From SHWC01 sp050173345 (GTDB taxonomy: Bacteria > Pseudomonadota > Alphaproteobacteria > UBA828): DNA of 64,000 bases. The stretch is taken from positions 558,001 to 622,000 of the forward strand of contig JBFXKW010000001.1 in assembly GCA_050173345.1 (NCBI GenBank). Direction: 5' to 3'. The translations under genes and the position numbers were made by a program. How positions within the stretch are numbered: the first letter of the stretch is position 1; every line of letters begins with the position of its first letter. The notes under the pieces were generated by a model that was not told the origin of the DNA, did no database searches, and worked only from the letters and a program-made list of their open reading frames with translations. Positions 8,935 through 16,990 of the stretch are shown one piece after another.

Positions 8935-9306
8935 TCACTCCACGATTTTCCAATATGAATCCTTACGGATCACCTTGCCGTCTCGAAACGTATAGAAGTC
9001 ACAGCCTTGGACTTCCGTTCTGATCCCGTCGCGGGTGGTGCCAGTGAGAATCCATTTCGAGATTCCGGTGTCGGAAGCCGAATCCACAAAATGCTCGTCC
9101 TTGCCGTAGTGGACATCAGGCAGGCCATCAAAGCGTGTTGCCAGTGCTTGTCGTACGTCCCGCTTACCCTCGAAACGAGCCCCCCACGGCTTGTTTCCCC
9201 GCGGCATCTCTAGGACACAGTCTTCAGCAAAGAACGCCATGACCCGATCAAGATCATGCATGTTGAAGGCCTCACACAACTCCTTCAGCGCCAAACGAAT
9301 ATCCAT
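8935..9306 (-). CDS. SnoaL-like/NTF2-fold protein
   Basis: A 123-residue single-domain NTF2-fold protein: helix ALKELCEAFNMHDLDRVMAFFAEDCVLEM, then alternating strands and the usual GRFEGKRDVRQALATRF-type helix, ending in YTFRDGKVIRKDSYWKIVE. Such proteins are isomerases, dehydratases or polyketide cyclases, or simply bind small ligands; the exact job cannot be read here. The ATG at 9306 begins at the conserved helix; the longer frame upstream has no homology. Its base composition is about 54% G+C over 8941-9300 by my count, well below its neighbours, suggesting recent acquisition next to tRNA-Arg. Confidence 0.75.
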   Translation of the reverse strand: MDIRLALKELCEAFNMHDLDRVMAFFAEDCVLEMPRGNKPWGARFEGKRDVRQALATRFDGLPDVHYGKDEHFVDSASDTGISKWILTGTTRDGIRTEVQGCDFYTFRDGKVIRKDSYWKIVE

Positions 9307-9519
9307 GCGCGTCGCTCCATCTGGTCGGACAATTGAATATGATGCTTTTGGCCACGGATCAGGTCGGAAATTGTGCCCCTGCCGGAACTGACGATGCTGG
9401 CTTGAAGCGCAGCGACCGGACAAGACTCCCGCCGTGCCGGCCGACCGACGATCAGGCCGCCTCATCCGGGGCACTCGAATAGCTCGACCGCCCTGCAGTT
9501 CGAATCCTCAATGGTGAAA

Positions 9520-9596
9520 TGGCGCGCCCGGCAGGAGTCGAACCTGCGACCCACAGCTTAGAAGGCTGTTGCTCTATCCGGCTGAGCTACGGGCGC
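9520..9596 (-). tRNA. tRNA-Arg (anticodon TCT)
   Basis: A full cloverleaf can be folded on the minus strand: acceptor GCGCCCG paired with CGGGCGC, discriminator G and an encoded CCA end at 9520-9522. The anticodon loop reads CTTCTAA, giving anticodon TCT, and the T-loop reads GTTCGACTCC. Length is 77 bases. It decodes AGA, a rare codon in this GC-rich genome. Confidence 0.95.
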
Positions 9597-9692
9597 CCGA
9601 GGCCAACATGACGCGGCGTGCGTCCGCTGGTCATCGATCCGGTTTTACGATAGCGTCGCTTCAACCATGGAGCAAACGGGGAGAGCGGGGAA

Positions 9693-10046
9693 ATGCGGGG
9701 ATTGAGCGTCGGCGCCATTCTGGTCGCGGGCCTCGCGCTCGCCGCCTGCTCGCAGAGCGGCTACCGCAACCTGGACGAATTCGTCAGCAACCCGAGCTCG
9801 TGGAGCGTCGATGCGGTGACGGCCGACGCGGAAGCCGGCGACGCCGATTCGCAACGGCTGCTCGGCAGCATGTACCATTGGGGCGACGGCGTGCCGCAGG
9901 ACGACGAGAAGGCGGCGTTCTGGTGGAGCAAGGCGGCCGCCAACGGCGATCAGACCGCGCAGAGCTATCTCGATGCGCCGCGCAACAACAAGGCGGAGCC
10001 CGGCGAGCTTCACGCCGGCGTCGCCCGCGAGTGGTTCACCGACTGA
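9693..10046 (+). CDS. Sel1-repeat lipoprotein
   Basis: A 117-residue protein with a lipoprotein signal peptide (hydrophobic GAILVAGLALAAC, with the lipobox LAAC and the lipidated Cys at residue 19). The mature part carries one clear Sel1/TPR-like repeat (ADSQRLLGSMYHWGDGVPQD, then EKAAFWWSKAAANGDQ). It probably sits on the periplasmic face of a membrane and binds a protein partner. Function is unknown beyond that. The ATG at 9693 has a purine-rich upstream stretch (GGGGAGAGCGGGGAA). Confidence 0.8.
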   Translation: MRGLSVGAILVAGLALAACSQSGYRNLDEFVSNPSSWSVDAVTADAEAGDADSQRLLGSMYHWGDGVPQDDEKAAFWWSKAAANGDQTAQSYLDAPRNNKAEPGELHAGVAREWFTD

Positions 10047-10071
10047 GGCTTGGCTCCCGGCCGCCGACGGC

Positions 10072-10359
10072 TCAGACGCGGCGGATAAAGTTCTCGGCGT
10101 AGGATTTCGGTCTGATTACCCGCTCCTGCGGCTCCTCCACCGTGTAGGCGTAGCCCTGCCGCTTGGCATAGGCGATCGCCTCCTCCTTGGTGTCGAAGCG
10201 GAGCAGGACTTGGCGGCGCGTCTCGCGCGAGCCGGTCCAGCCCATCAGGCTGTCGATGCTCAACGGCTGGTCGGAGACGAACTCGAGCACCCAATGATGG
10301 GTCTTGGCGCGCCCCGACTGCATCGCCGTCTTCGAAGGCTGGTAGATCCTGACTTCCAT
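10072..10359 (-). CDS. NADH dehydrogenase accessory subunit, NDUFS4-like (ETC complex I subunit region)
   Basis: A 95-residue protein matching the ETC_C1_NDUFA4/NDUFS4 family: it starts MEVRIYQPSKTAMQSG and has WVLEF, then MGWTGSRETRRQVLLRFDT and KEEAIAYAKRQGYAYTV. In mitochondria and alphaproteobacteria this small peripheral protein stabilises the NADH-binding arm of respiratory complex I. The GW-S and FDTKEEAIAYA motifs are diagnostic. It is a single gene between two tRNAs, far from a nuo operon, as is usual in alphaproteobacteria. Confidence 0.88.
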   Translation of the reverse strand: MEVRIYQPSKTAMQSGRAKTHHWVLEFVSDQPLSIDSLMGWTGSRETRRQVLLRFDTKEEAIAYAKRQGYAYTVEEPQERVIRPKSYAENFIRRV

Positions 10360-10416
10360 CGCACGCTGCCCCTAATCCTCGCCCGCCGACTACCCGGCCC
10401 CGCCGATCCGGGTGAA

Positions 10417-10493
10417 TGGTCGGGGTGACTGGATTTGAACCAGCGACCCGCTGCTCCCAAAGCAGCTGCGCTACCAGGCTGCGCTACACCCCG
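10417..10493 (-). tRNA. tRNA-Pro (anticodon TGG)
   Basis: The minus strand folds into a tRNA: acceptor CGGGGTG paired with CACCCCG, discriminator A, encoded CCA at 10417-10419, anticodon loop TTTGGGA with anticodon TGG, and T-loop GGTTCAAATCC. Length is 77 bases. Confidence 0.95.
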
Positions 10494-10561
10494 GCCGGGC
10501 CCCCAATTATCGCGCGCCCGCCGCGAAGGCAATAGCCACGGCCGGCTCGAACAGGCGGCCG

Positions 10562-11059
10562 TCAATCCTCACAACGCCACTGAGGATAATCGTATAATAT
10601 TTTGTCTTTCAATTCTATTTCCAGCTCATCGACACGCCCGCCGCGGAGCTCCAGCACGCCGGCCGCGCTCCCGCCGGAATCGATCATACTCTCGCTCATC
10701 GGTTCCGCTTCTTTCTCTATCTTGCTGATATGACCTGATGAATCGAAAAATACGAAATCCAGGGAAAGGGGCGTCTCCGCCATCCACATGCGGATCAGCC
10801 GCGGCTTCGGGACGAGGAAGATCATGCCCGCATCGGGGCCGAGCGTTTCGCGCCCCATCAGGCCGAGCGCGCGCTCGGCGCGGCTGCACGCGACCTCGGC
10901 CTGGATGGTGACCGTTCGATTCGCGGTCTCGATCGCGACCGGGATCACCTCGCGCGGCGTCTCGGCCGCCGGTGCCGATCGGCCGAGCAGTAGGGCGCCG
11001 GCGCCCCAGAGGACGCAGGCCGCCAGCGCCGACGACGAGAACCGCCATGCGAGACGCAT
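10562..11059 (-). CDS. DUF192 family exported protein
   Basis: A 165-residue protein with an N-terminal signal or anchor segment (about residues 9-30), then a DUF192 domain: VEVACSRAERALGLMGR-like start, GMIFLVPKPRLIRMWMAETPLSLDFVFFD, and GVLELRGGRVDELEI at the end. The family is widespread and its function unknown. The ATG at 11059 gives a typical export signal. It lies 10 bases downstream of the helix-turn-helix gene on the same strand, so the two are probably cotranscribed. Confidence 0.85.
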   Translation of the reverse strand: MRLAWRFSSSALAACVLWGAGALLLGRSAPAAETPREVIPVAIETANRTVTIQAEVACSRAERALGLMGRETLGPDAGMIFLVPKPRLIRMWMAETPLSLDFVFFDSSGHISKIEKEAEPMSESMIDSGGSAAGVLELRGGRVDELEIELKDKILYDYPQWRCED

Positions 11060-11069
11060 GGCGCCATTG

Positions 11070-11495
11070 TCAGGCGGATCGAGACGAGACGGAAGCCCGA
11101 TCGCCGCTGCGCCGGCCGTGCGGGTCGCGCCGGTCGGCTTCGAGGCACGCCGCGAGGAGGGGCTGCAGCTTCAGCGTGACGAACTCGGCCCTGCCCGCCT
11201 TGAGCGCGCAGTCGATCGAGTCGCGCAGATGGTCGCTCAGCCGGCGCCGCGGTGTCTCGAGCGGCCTCAGCCGGAGCCGGGTGCGCGCTTCCTGGCCCTC
11301 ATGCCAGGGCGGCTGGGCCGTGGCTTGGCCGAGCCGGCGCAGGCGCATGAACACGCTCGGATTCGGCCTGTGCCGCCCCTTCTCCCAGCGTGAGACGCAA
11401 CCCTGGCTGACGCCGATGCGCGCCGCGAATTCGCCCTGGGTCAAGCCCAGCCGCATACGCGCCTCGATGAGTTGGCGCGCGAAATCTCGATTCAT
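11070..11495 (-). CDS. XRE-family helix-turn-helix regulator
   Basis: A 141-residue protein whose first 50 residues form a clear XRE helix-turn-helix (LIEARMRLGLTQGEFAARIG, then VSQGCVSRWEKGRHRPNPSVFMRL). The remaining 90 residues are Arg-rich and unlike a known ligand domain; an internal helix (ALKAGRAEFVTLKLQPLLAACL) may mediate dimers. It likely regulates itself and the DUF192 gene 10 bases downstream. The ATG at 11495 follows a purine-rich GGGGGAAGAGAAG, a good ribosome site. Confidence 0.82.
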   Translation of the reverse strand: MNRDFARQLIEARMRLGLTQGEFAARIGVSQGCVSRWEKGRHRPNPSVFMRLRRLGQATAQPPWHEGQEARTRLRLRPLETPRRRLSDHLRDSIDCALKAGRAEFVTLKLQPLLAACLEADRRDPHGRRSGDRASVSSRSA

Positions 11496-11557
11496 CTTCT
11501 CTTCCCCCCAAGAAAAGCGGCGTGCGACCCGTTTTCCGCAGGGCCGCTGCGCCCGCG

Positions 11558-11815
11558 CTAATTGTGCCGGTTCGGGTTCGTGAAACCGTCGAGGCCGGGG
11601 CCGAGCACGAGCCCGACCGCGTACTGCTCGGCCGCGTGCTTGGCCTGGTTAAGGCTGCCGAAGCTCGAGACGATCTCGCCGTCGACGCCGAGCAGCCAGC
11701 GACCAAAGGGGTCGCTGACCGGTAGGTCGGCACCGTCGAGAAACAAGGTAAACAGATGGCCGTCGAACTCTGCGTCGAGGCGCGTACCGGAACGGGGCAC
11801 GAATTGGAGCCTCAT
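11558..11815 (-). CDS. Small hypothetical protein
   Basis: An 85-residue protein I do not recognise. It has no signal peptide or membrane segment; it looks like a small alpha/beta domain (EFDGHLFTLFLDGADL, then GRWLLGVDGEIVSSFGSLNQ and a helix KHAAEQYAVGL). It ends Asn-Arg-His-Asn. No strong ribosome site precedes the ATG at 11815. It is a single gene upstream of the regulator on the same strand (62-base gap). Kept because the codon use resembles the neighbours and no better frame covers this stretch. Confidence 0.5.
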   Translation of the reverse strand: MRLQFVPRSGTRLDAEFDGHLFTLFLDGADLPVSDPFGRWLLGVDGEIVSSFGSLNQAKHAAEQYAVGLVLGPGLDGFTNPNRHN

Positions 11816-11939
11816 GGTCTACCCGCCTTGTGACCGATGAACATGTCTTAACGAATACGTATGCGAGGGTGAATAAATCGTAAACGCGGCCTTGAGAGCG
11901 GCCTTGATGCAGGGGGCATATCGGCGAATAATTCGTGAC

Positions 11940-12030
11940 ATCTCGGGGGGAGCCCAGGCGGGCTGAGAGGTCGGGAAACCGACGACCCCTTGAACCTGAT
12001 CCGGGTCATGCCGGCGTAGGGAATCGAGAA
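11940..12030 (+). promoter_or_regulatory. TPP riboswitch (THI element)
   Basis: All conserved parts of the thiamine pyrophosphate aptamer are visible: CTGAGA at 11963-11968, the variable P3a hairpin (GGTCGGGAAACCGACG), CCTTGAACCTGATC at about 11988-12001, and the GGGAA at 12019-12023. The closing P1 stem pairs TCTCG (11941-11945) with CGAGA (12025-12029). It lies directly in front of the ABC gene at 12034. Because P1 ends only 4 bases before the predicted GTG start and the AGGGA at 12018-12022 is the only Shine-Dalgarno-like sequence, control is probably at translation initiation: bound TPP would bury the ribosome site. Confidence 0.96.
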
Positions 12031-12033
12031 CGG

Positions 12034-12807
12034 GTGACAGCCAGGCAAGCCGCCCCCCTTGGCGGCCAACCCCCAGGGATCGAGATCGTCAACGCCCGGC
12101 TCAGCTATGCCGGGCGGGCGCTGTTCGCCGACCTCTCGGCCAGCCTGCGGCCGGGCGAGTGGACCTGCCTGCTCGGCCCGAGCGGCGTCGGCAAATCCAC
12201 CCTGCTCCGGCTGATCGCCGGGCTGGAGCCGGCCGAATCGCCCGGCCAGATCCGCGCGACCGACGGGCAGCCCTTGCACGGACGGATCGCCTACATGGCG
12301 CAGCAGGATCTGCTGCTGCCCTGGCTCAGCGCGCTCGGCAACGTCCAGCTCGGCGCCACGCTGCGCGGCGCGCGGCGCGACCACGCCTCGGCGCGCGACC
12401 TGCTGGCGCGGGTCGGCCTCGGCGCGCGCGCGGCGGACCGGCCGGCGACGCTCTCAGGCGGCATGCGCCAGCGCGTGGCGATCGCGCGGACGCTCGCCGA
12501 GCAGCGCCCGGTCGTGCTGATGGACGAGCCGTTCTCGGCGCTCGACGCGGTCACCCGGCTGCGACTCCAAGACCTCGCCGTCGAGATGCTGCGCGGGCGC
12601 ACCATCGTTTTGGTGACGCACGATCCGCTCGAGGCGATCCGCCTCGGCCAGCGCGTGCTGGTCATGGCGGGCCGGCCGGCACGGCTGATCGAGGCGGAAC
12701 CGCCCGCGATCGAGATTCCCCGTCCGCCGGACCACCCCGCCGTGCTCGATGCCGAGGCGCGCCTGTTCCGTACCCTGCTCGCCAGCGACACCGGCGCGCT
12801 GGACTAG
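12034..12807 (+). CDS. thiZ: ABC transporter ATPase for thiamine precursor (HMP-type) uptake
   Basis: A 257-residue ABC ATPase. Walker A is GPSGVGKST, the Q-loop region is MAQQDLLLPWLS, the signature is LSGGMRQRVAIART, and Walker B is VVLMDEPFSALD, all canonical. It powers import together with the permease and binding protein that follow. The GTG at 12034 is chosen since any earlier start lies inside the TPP riboswitch. The riboswitch, plus a binding protein of the NMT1/THI5 fold at 13579, points to uptake of a thiamine pyrimidine precursor such as HMP or formylaminopyrimidine (the ThiXYZ system). Exact substrate is inferred from family and riboswitch. Confidence 0.88.
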   Translation: MTARQAAPLGGQPPGIEIVNARLSYAGRALFADLSASLRPGEWTCLLGPSGVGKSTLLRLIAGLEPAESPGQIRATDGQPLHGRIAYMAQQDLLLPWLSALGNVQLGATLRGARRDHASARDLLARVGLGARAADRPATLSGGMRQRVAIARTLAEQRPVVLMDEPFSALDAVTRLRLQDLAVEMLRGRTIVLVTHDPLEAIRLGQRVLVMAGRPARLIEAEPPAIEIPRPPDHPAVLDAEARLFRTLLASDTGALD

Positions 12808-12812
12808 CCAAC

Positions 12813-13574
12813 ATGCGCCTGCTCCGCCTTCCGATCCTCCTCGTCGGCCTCGCCCTGGTCTGGGAGGCGGTCGCCGTGCTCGGCGAACTGCCGCCCTACA
12901 TCCTGCCCGATCCGCTCCGTGTCGCGCGCGCGCTCGGCAGCCATTGGGAGCGCCTCGCCGGCCATGCCGGCGTCACGCTCCTCGAGACCGTGCTGGGGCT
13001 GCTGCTCGGCGCCTTGCTCGGCTGCCTGGGCGCCCTGACGCTCGCCTATTTCCGCCCGGCCCGGCTCTGGCTGCTGCCGGTGCTGGTCGCCTCGCAGGCC
13101 GTGCCGGTCTTCGCGCTCGCGCCGATCCTGGTGCTCTGGTTCGGCTACGGCATCGCCTCCAAGGTCGCGATGGCCGCGCTGATCATCTTCTTCCCGGTCA
13201 CCGCCGCGTTCTATGACGGGCTCAGGCGCACCGATCCGGGCTGGCTCGACCTCGCGCGCACCATGGGCGCCAGAGGCTGGCGCGCGCTCTGGCATATCCG
13301 CGTGCCGGCCGCCATGCCGGCGCTCGCCTCGGGCCTGCGCGTCGCGGCCGCCGTCGCGCCGATCGGCGCGGTGGTCGGCGAATGGGTCGGTTCGAGCGCC
13401 GGGCTCGGCTACCTCATGCTGCAGGCCAACGGCCGCATGCAGATCGACCTGATGTTCGCCGCGCTCCTCGTGCTCGCCGTCATCGGCGTCGCGCTCTACT
13501 TCATCGTCGACCTCGGTCTCCGGCGCGGCTTGCCGTGGCTCACCGAGGTCGCGCAAGCCAGATCGGGAGATTGA
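12813..13574 (+). CDS. thiX: ABC transporter permease for thiamine precursor uptake
   Basis: A 253-residue inner-membrane permease of the BPD_transp_1/SsuC-TauC type with about six helices. The coupling loop (EAA motif) is around residues 143-165, containing ARTMGARGWRALWHIRVPAA. The sequence PVFALAPILVLWFGYGIASK is typical of nitrate/taurine/HMP-type permeases. It starts 5 bases after the ATPase stop and is followed by the binding protein 4 bases after its own stop, so the three form one riboswitch-controlled operon. Confidence 0.88.
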   Translation: MRLLRLPILLVGLALVWEAVAVLGELPPYILPDPLRVARALGSHWERLAGHAGVTLLETVLGLLLGALLGCLGALTLAYFRPARLWLLPVLVASQAVPVFALAPILVLWFGYGIASKVAMAALIIFFPVTAAFYDGLRRTDPGWLDLARTMGARGWRALWHIRVPAAMPALASGLRVAAAVAPIGAVVGEWVGSSAGLGYLMLQANGRMQIDLMFAALLVLAVIGVALYFIVDLGLRRGLPWLTEVAQARSGD

Positions 13575-13578
13575 CAGG

Positions 13579-14541
13579 ATGCCGCTTCGCGCCGCCCTCG
13601 CCTGCCTCGCCGTGCTCGCCGCCCTGGCCGTCTCGCCGTTCTCCGGCGCGCGCGCCGAGGAAGCCCCCACTCGCCTGAGCCTGGTGCTCGACTGGTTCGT
13701 CAACCCGGACCACGCGCCGATCCTGGTGGCGAAGACGCGCGGCTATTTCGACGAGGCCGGCCTCGACGTCGAGATCATCGCACCCGCCGATCCGAACGAT
13801 CCGCCCAAGCTGGTCGCCGCCGGCCGGGCCGATCTCGCGATCACCTACCAGCCGCAGCTCCACGTCCAGGTCGCCGAGGGCCTGCCGCTGGTGCGCGTCG
13901 GCACGCTGGTCGCGACGCCGCTCAACACGCTGCTCACGCTGGCCGACGGCCCGATCCGGAGCATCGCCGACCTGAAGGGAAAGCGCGTCGGCTACTCGGT
14001 CGGCGGCTTCGAGGACGCGCTGCTCGGCACGATGCTGGAGCGCCACGGCCTGACGCTCGACGACGTGACACTGATCAACGTGAACTTCTCGCTGTCGCCG
14101 GCCCTGCTCTCGGGCCAGGTCGACGCGGTGATCGGCGCCTACAGAAACTTCGAGCTGAACCAGCTCGCCATCGAGAACCGCGTAGGCCGCGCCTTCTACG
14201 TCGAGGAGGAAGGCGTGCCGCCCTATGACGAGCTGATCTTCGTCGCCAGGCGGGACGGCTTCGACGCGGCGGCGGTGCGCCGCTTCCTCGACGCGGTCGA
14301 GCGCGGCACGCAATACCTCGTCAACCACCCGGACGAGGCGTGGGCCGAGGCATCGGAGGCCTACCCCGATCTCAACGACGAGCTCAACAAGCGGGCCTGG
14401 AAGGACACCGTGCCGCGCTTCGCGCTGCGGCCGGCTGCGCTCGACCGCGCGCGCTATGAGCGTTTCGCGCGCTTCCTCGCCGGGCGCGGGCTGATCGCGG
14501 AGGCGAAGCCGGCCGACGCCTATGCGGTCGAGGTGCCGTGA
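13579..14541 (+). CDS. thiY: ABC transporter substrate-binding protein, NMT1/THI5-like (thiamine pyrimidine precursor)
   Basis: A 320-residue periplasmic protein. Signal peptide ACLAVLAALAVSPFSGARA is cut before EEAPT. The mature protein has the NMT1/THI5 fold: LVLDWFVNPDHAPILVAKTRGYFDEAGLDVE at the start, DLAITYQPQLH and GKRVGYSVGGFEDALL later, as in ThiY-like binding proteins. These bind HMP-type pyrimidines released from degraded thiamine. Last gene of the TPP-riboswitch operon. Its 3' end overlaps the convergent nhaA gene by 22 bases (14520-14541). Confidence 0.9.
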   Translation: MPLRAALACLAVLAALAVSPFSGARAEEAPTRLSLVLDWFVNPDHAPILVAKTRGYFDEAGLDVEIIAPADPNDPPKLVAAGRADLAITYQPQLHVQVAEGLPLVRVGTLVATPLNTLLTLADGPIRSIADLKGKRVGYSVGGFEDALLGTMLERHGLTLDDVTLINVNFSLSPALLSGQVDAVIGAYRNFELNQLAIENRVGRAFYVEEEGVPPYDELIFVARRDGFDAAAVRRFLDAVERGTQYLVNHPDEAWAEASEAYPDLNDELNKRAWKDTVPRFALRPAALDRARYERFARFLAGRGLIAEAKPADAYAVEVP

Positions 14542-15755
14542 GCCTGCCCGTTCGCGCGTTGCACGAGGCGGAGCATCGCCACGCCCACGAGGGCGGAAAC
14601 CACGGAGCCGGCCAGGACGCCGATGCGCACCTCCGCCGAGTGGCCGCCCTCGCCATAGGCCAGGCCGCCGATGAACAGGCTCATGGTGAAGCCGATGCCG
14701 GTGAGAATGCAGGTGCCGTATAGCTGGGGCCAGGTCGCCCCGTTCGGGATCCGGCACGCACCGAGCCGGATCAGCAGCCACGCGGCGCCGAACACGCCGA
14801 GCTGCTTGCCCGCGAAGAGCCCGACCGCGATGCCGAGCGGGACGCCGCCGGATAGCGTATCGCCGGTCATACCGGAAAAGCTCACCCCCGCGTTGAGCAG
14901 CGCAAAGACGGGCAGGATCAGGTAGGCGACCCAGGGGTGCAGCGCGTGCTCGAGCCGGCGCAGCGGCGAATCTTCGTCGCGGCCGCTCGGCGCGTTGAGC
15001 GGGATGCAGAAGCCGAGGACCACGCCGGCAAGCGTGGCGTGAACGCCCGATTGCAGCACCGCGAACCAGAGCACGAGGCCGACCAGGACGTAGGGCGTCA
15101 ACCGCCTCACGCCCATCTGGTTGAGGCCGACCAGGAACGCGATGCAGATGCCCGCGACCAGCAGCGAAATCCACGAGAGGTGCGCGGTATAGAAGATCGC
15201 GATGATGACGATGGCGCCGAGGTCGTCGATGATGGCGAGCGCGGTGAGGAAGACCTTGAGCGACGCCGGCACGCGCCGCCCGAGCAGCGACATGACGCCC
15301 AGTGCAAAAGCGATGTCCGTCGCCGTCGGCACGGCCCAGCCACGCAGCGCGACCTCGTCGCGGACGTTGAACGCGACGAAGATCAGCGCCGGCACCACCA
15401 TGCCGCCGAGCGCGGCGCCCGCAGGCAGCAGCGCCCGGTCGCGCGTCGAGAGCTCGCCGTCCTTGAGCTCGCGCTTGATCTCGAGGCCGACCAGCAGGAA
15501 GAAGATCGCCATCAGGCCGTCATTGACCCAATGGAGCAGCGTCTTCTCGATGCCGACGCCGCCCGCGGTCACGACGACCGGCAGATGGGTCACGGTATGG
15601 TAGAAGTCGGCGGCCGGCGTGTTGCTCAGCACCAGCGCGACCACCGCCATCGCCATCATCAGCAAGCCGCCGGACGCCTCGATCCTCAAGAACTCGCGGA
15701 TCGCCCGGATCGGCGCCCCTGCGGCACCGCTGATCACGCCCGTCTCCTCCGGCAT
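14520..15755 (-). CDS. nhaA: Na+/H+ antiporter NhaA
   Basis: A 411-residue inner-membrane antiporter with about 12 helices. The transport aspartates are D177 and D178 in LAIIDDLGAIVI, and the unwound helix IV motif is TATDIAFALGV (T146-D147). It exchanges protons for Na+ to control internal pH and sodium. Length is normal (388 in E. coli). Start ATG at 15755. It is divergent from the NicX-like gene with a 186-base gap and overlaps thiY tail to tail. Confidence 0.95.
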   Translation of the reverse strand: MPEETGVISGAAGAPIRAIREFLRIEASGGLLMMAMAVVALVLSNTPAADFYHTVTHLPVVVTAGGVGIEKTLLHWVNDGLMAIFFLLVGLEIKRELKDGELSTRDRALLPAGAALGGMVVPALIFVAFNVRDEVALRGWAVPTATDIAFALGVMSLLGRRVPASLKVFLTALAIIDDLGAIVIIAIFYTAHLSWISLLVAGICIAFLVGLNQMGVRRLTPYVLVGLVLWFAVLQSGVHATLAGVVLGFCIPLNAPSGRDEDSPLRRLEHALHPWVAYLILPVFALLNAGVSFSGMTGDTLSGGVPLGIAVGLFAGKQLGVFGAAWLLIRLGACRIPNGATWPQLYGTCILTGIGFTMSLFIGGLAYGEGGHSAEVRIGVLAGSVVSALVGVAMLRLVQRANGQAHGTSTA

Positions 15756-15941
15756 GCTCGGGAAAACGCCAGCAGGTGATGGAGGAATAGCCGTGCCGCG
15801 TCAACACTTACCGGCGGCGCCGTATTCTCCTTGCCGGCCCGCTCGCCGAGTTTCTAGACTGTCCCTGTTGGCCTTCAGGGGACGCGGCACCGCCTGCGCC
15901 CCGCGAGGCATGGTTGGTTACGGGAATGACGGGAGCTTTTC

Positions 15942-16979
15942 ATGGCGACGGCCGAGCAGCGCGAGATGTACGAGCTATTCAAGACCGAACTTGAGCTGTG
16001 CGGCGTCAAGCCGGGCGTCAAGGTGGCGGTTCTCTCCGAAGGCGACCAGCTTCAGGACTATGCCGCGACCTTCCTGGCCGCCGGGCGCGAGCTGGGCGCG
16101 GACATGGAGAACGTCCACCTGCCGGCGGAGAACGCGGCGAGCGCCAGCGAACGCATCGCCAATGTCGGCCAGAACAGCCTGTCGAAACATCGCTATGCGA
16201 TGGACACCTGCAAATCGGCTGACCTGGTGGTCGACCATATGCTCCTCCTGTTCTCCCGCGAGCAGATCGAGATGCAGGAGGCCGGCGCGCGCGTCATCCT
16301 GGTGGTCGAGCCGTTCGAAATCCTGAAACGGCTGTTCCCGACGGAAGACCAGCGGCGGCGGGTCGAGGCGGCGGAGGCGCGCTTCCGGCGCGCCGAGACC
16401 CTGCGTTTCGTGAACGACGCCGGCACCGACGTGAGCTTCGGCCTCGGCGGCAAGCCGATCCTGACCGAGTACGGCTACACCGATTCGCCGGGCCGCTGGG
16501 ACCATTGGCCGGGCGGCTTCCTCGCGACGCTCGCCCGCGAGGGGCAGGTCAACGGCCGCGTGGTGATGCAGCCGGGCGACATCATCTATCCGCTCAAGAC
16601 GTTCGTCGAACGCGGCATCGAGTTCGAGATTCGCGACGGCCGCGTCGTCGCGCTGAAGGGCGGCGCAGAAGCCGATGCGCTGAAAAAATTTGTCGAGACC
16701 TACAACGATCCGCGCGCCTACGCCATCTCGCACATCGGCTGGGGCCTCAACGAGAAGTGCGAATGGCGCGTCGATCATCCCGGCATCGGCATGGACGGCC
16801 GCGCGTACTACGGCAACGTGCTGTTCTCGCTCGGGCCCGACACCGAGTTCGGCGGCGACAACGACACGGCCTGCCATCTCGACCTACCCATGAAGGAATG
16901 CACGCTGTTCCTCGACGACGAGGTCATCGTCGAGCGCGGCAAGGTCGTGCCGGCGGAGATGCGCGCGCCAGGGCACTGA
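15942..16979 (+). CDS. 2,5-dihydroxypyridine 5,6-dioxygenase-like Fe(II) enzyme (NicX family)
   Basis: A 345-residue protein of the NicX/M29-aminopeptidase-like fold. NicX opens the ring of 2,5-dihydroxypyridine in nicotinate breakdown using mononuclear Fe(II). The iron ligands known from NicX (two His and one Asp) line up with H264 in ISHIGWGL, and H312 and D314 in CHLDLP. Other shared segments are TEYGYTDSPGRWDHWP (residues 175-190), MDGRAYYGN and SLGPDTEFGG. Length equals NicX (about 350). A strong ribosome site GGGAGC precedes the ATG at 15942. No other nicotinate or pyridine genes are visible, so the true ring substrate is uncertain. The ChaN-like gene follows after 11 bases. Confidence 0.82.
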   Translation: MATAEQREMYELFKTELELCGVKPGVKVAVLSEGDQLQDYAATFLAAGRELGADMENVHLPAENAASASERIANVGQNSLSKHRYAMDTCKSADLVVDHMLLLFSREQIEMQEAGARVILVVEPFEILKRLFPTEDQRRRVEAAEARFRRAETLRFVNDAGTDVSFGLGGKPILTEYGYTDSPGRWDHWPGGFLATLAREGQVNGRVVMQPGDIIYPLKTFVERGIEFEIRDGRVVALKGGAEADALKKFVETYNDPRAYAISHIGWGLNEKCEWRVDHPGIGMDGRAYYGNVLFSLGPDTEFGGDNDTACHLDLPMKECTLFLDDEVIVERGKVVPAEMRAPGH

Positions 16980-16990
16980 CCCGATACGGC

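Noticed and set aside
9496..9518. T-arm-like sequence (GTTCGAATCC) next to tRNA-Arg as an att site or second tRNA
   Set aside because: It cannot be folded into a cloverleaf and does not repeat the tRNA 3' end; a similar T-loop-like stretch near 56357 has the same problem.
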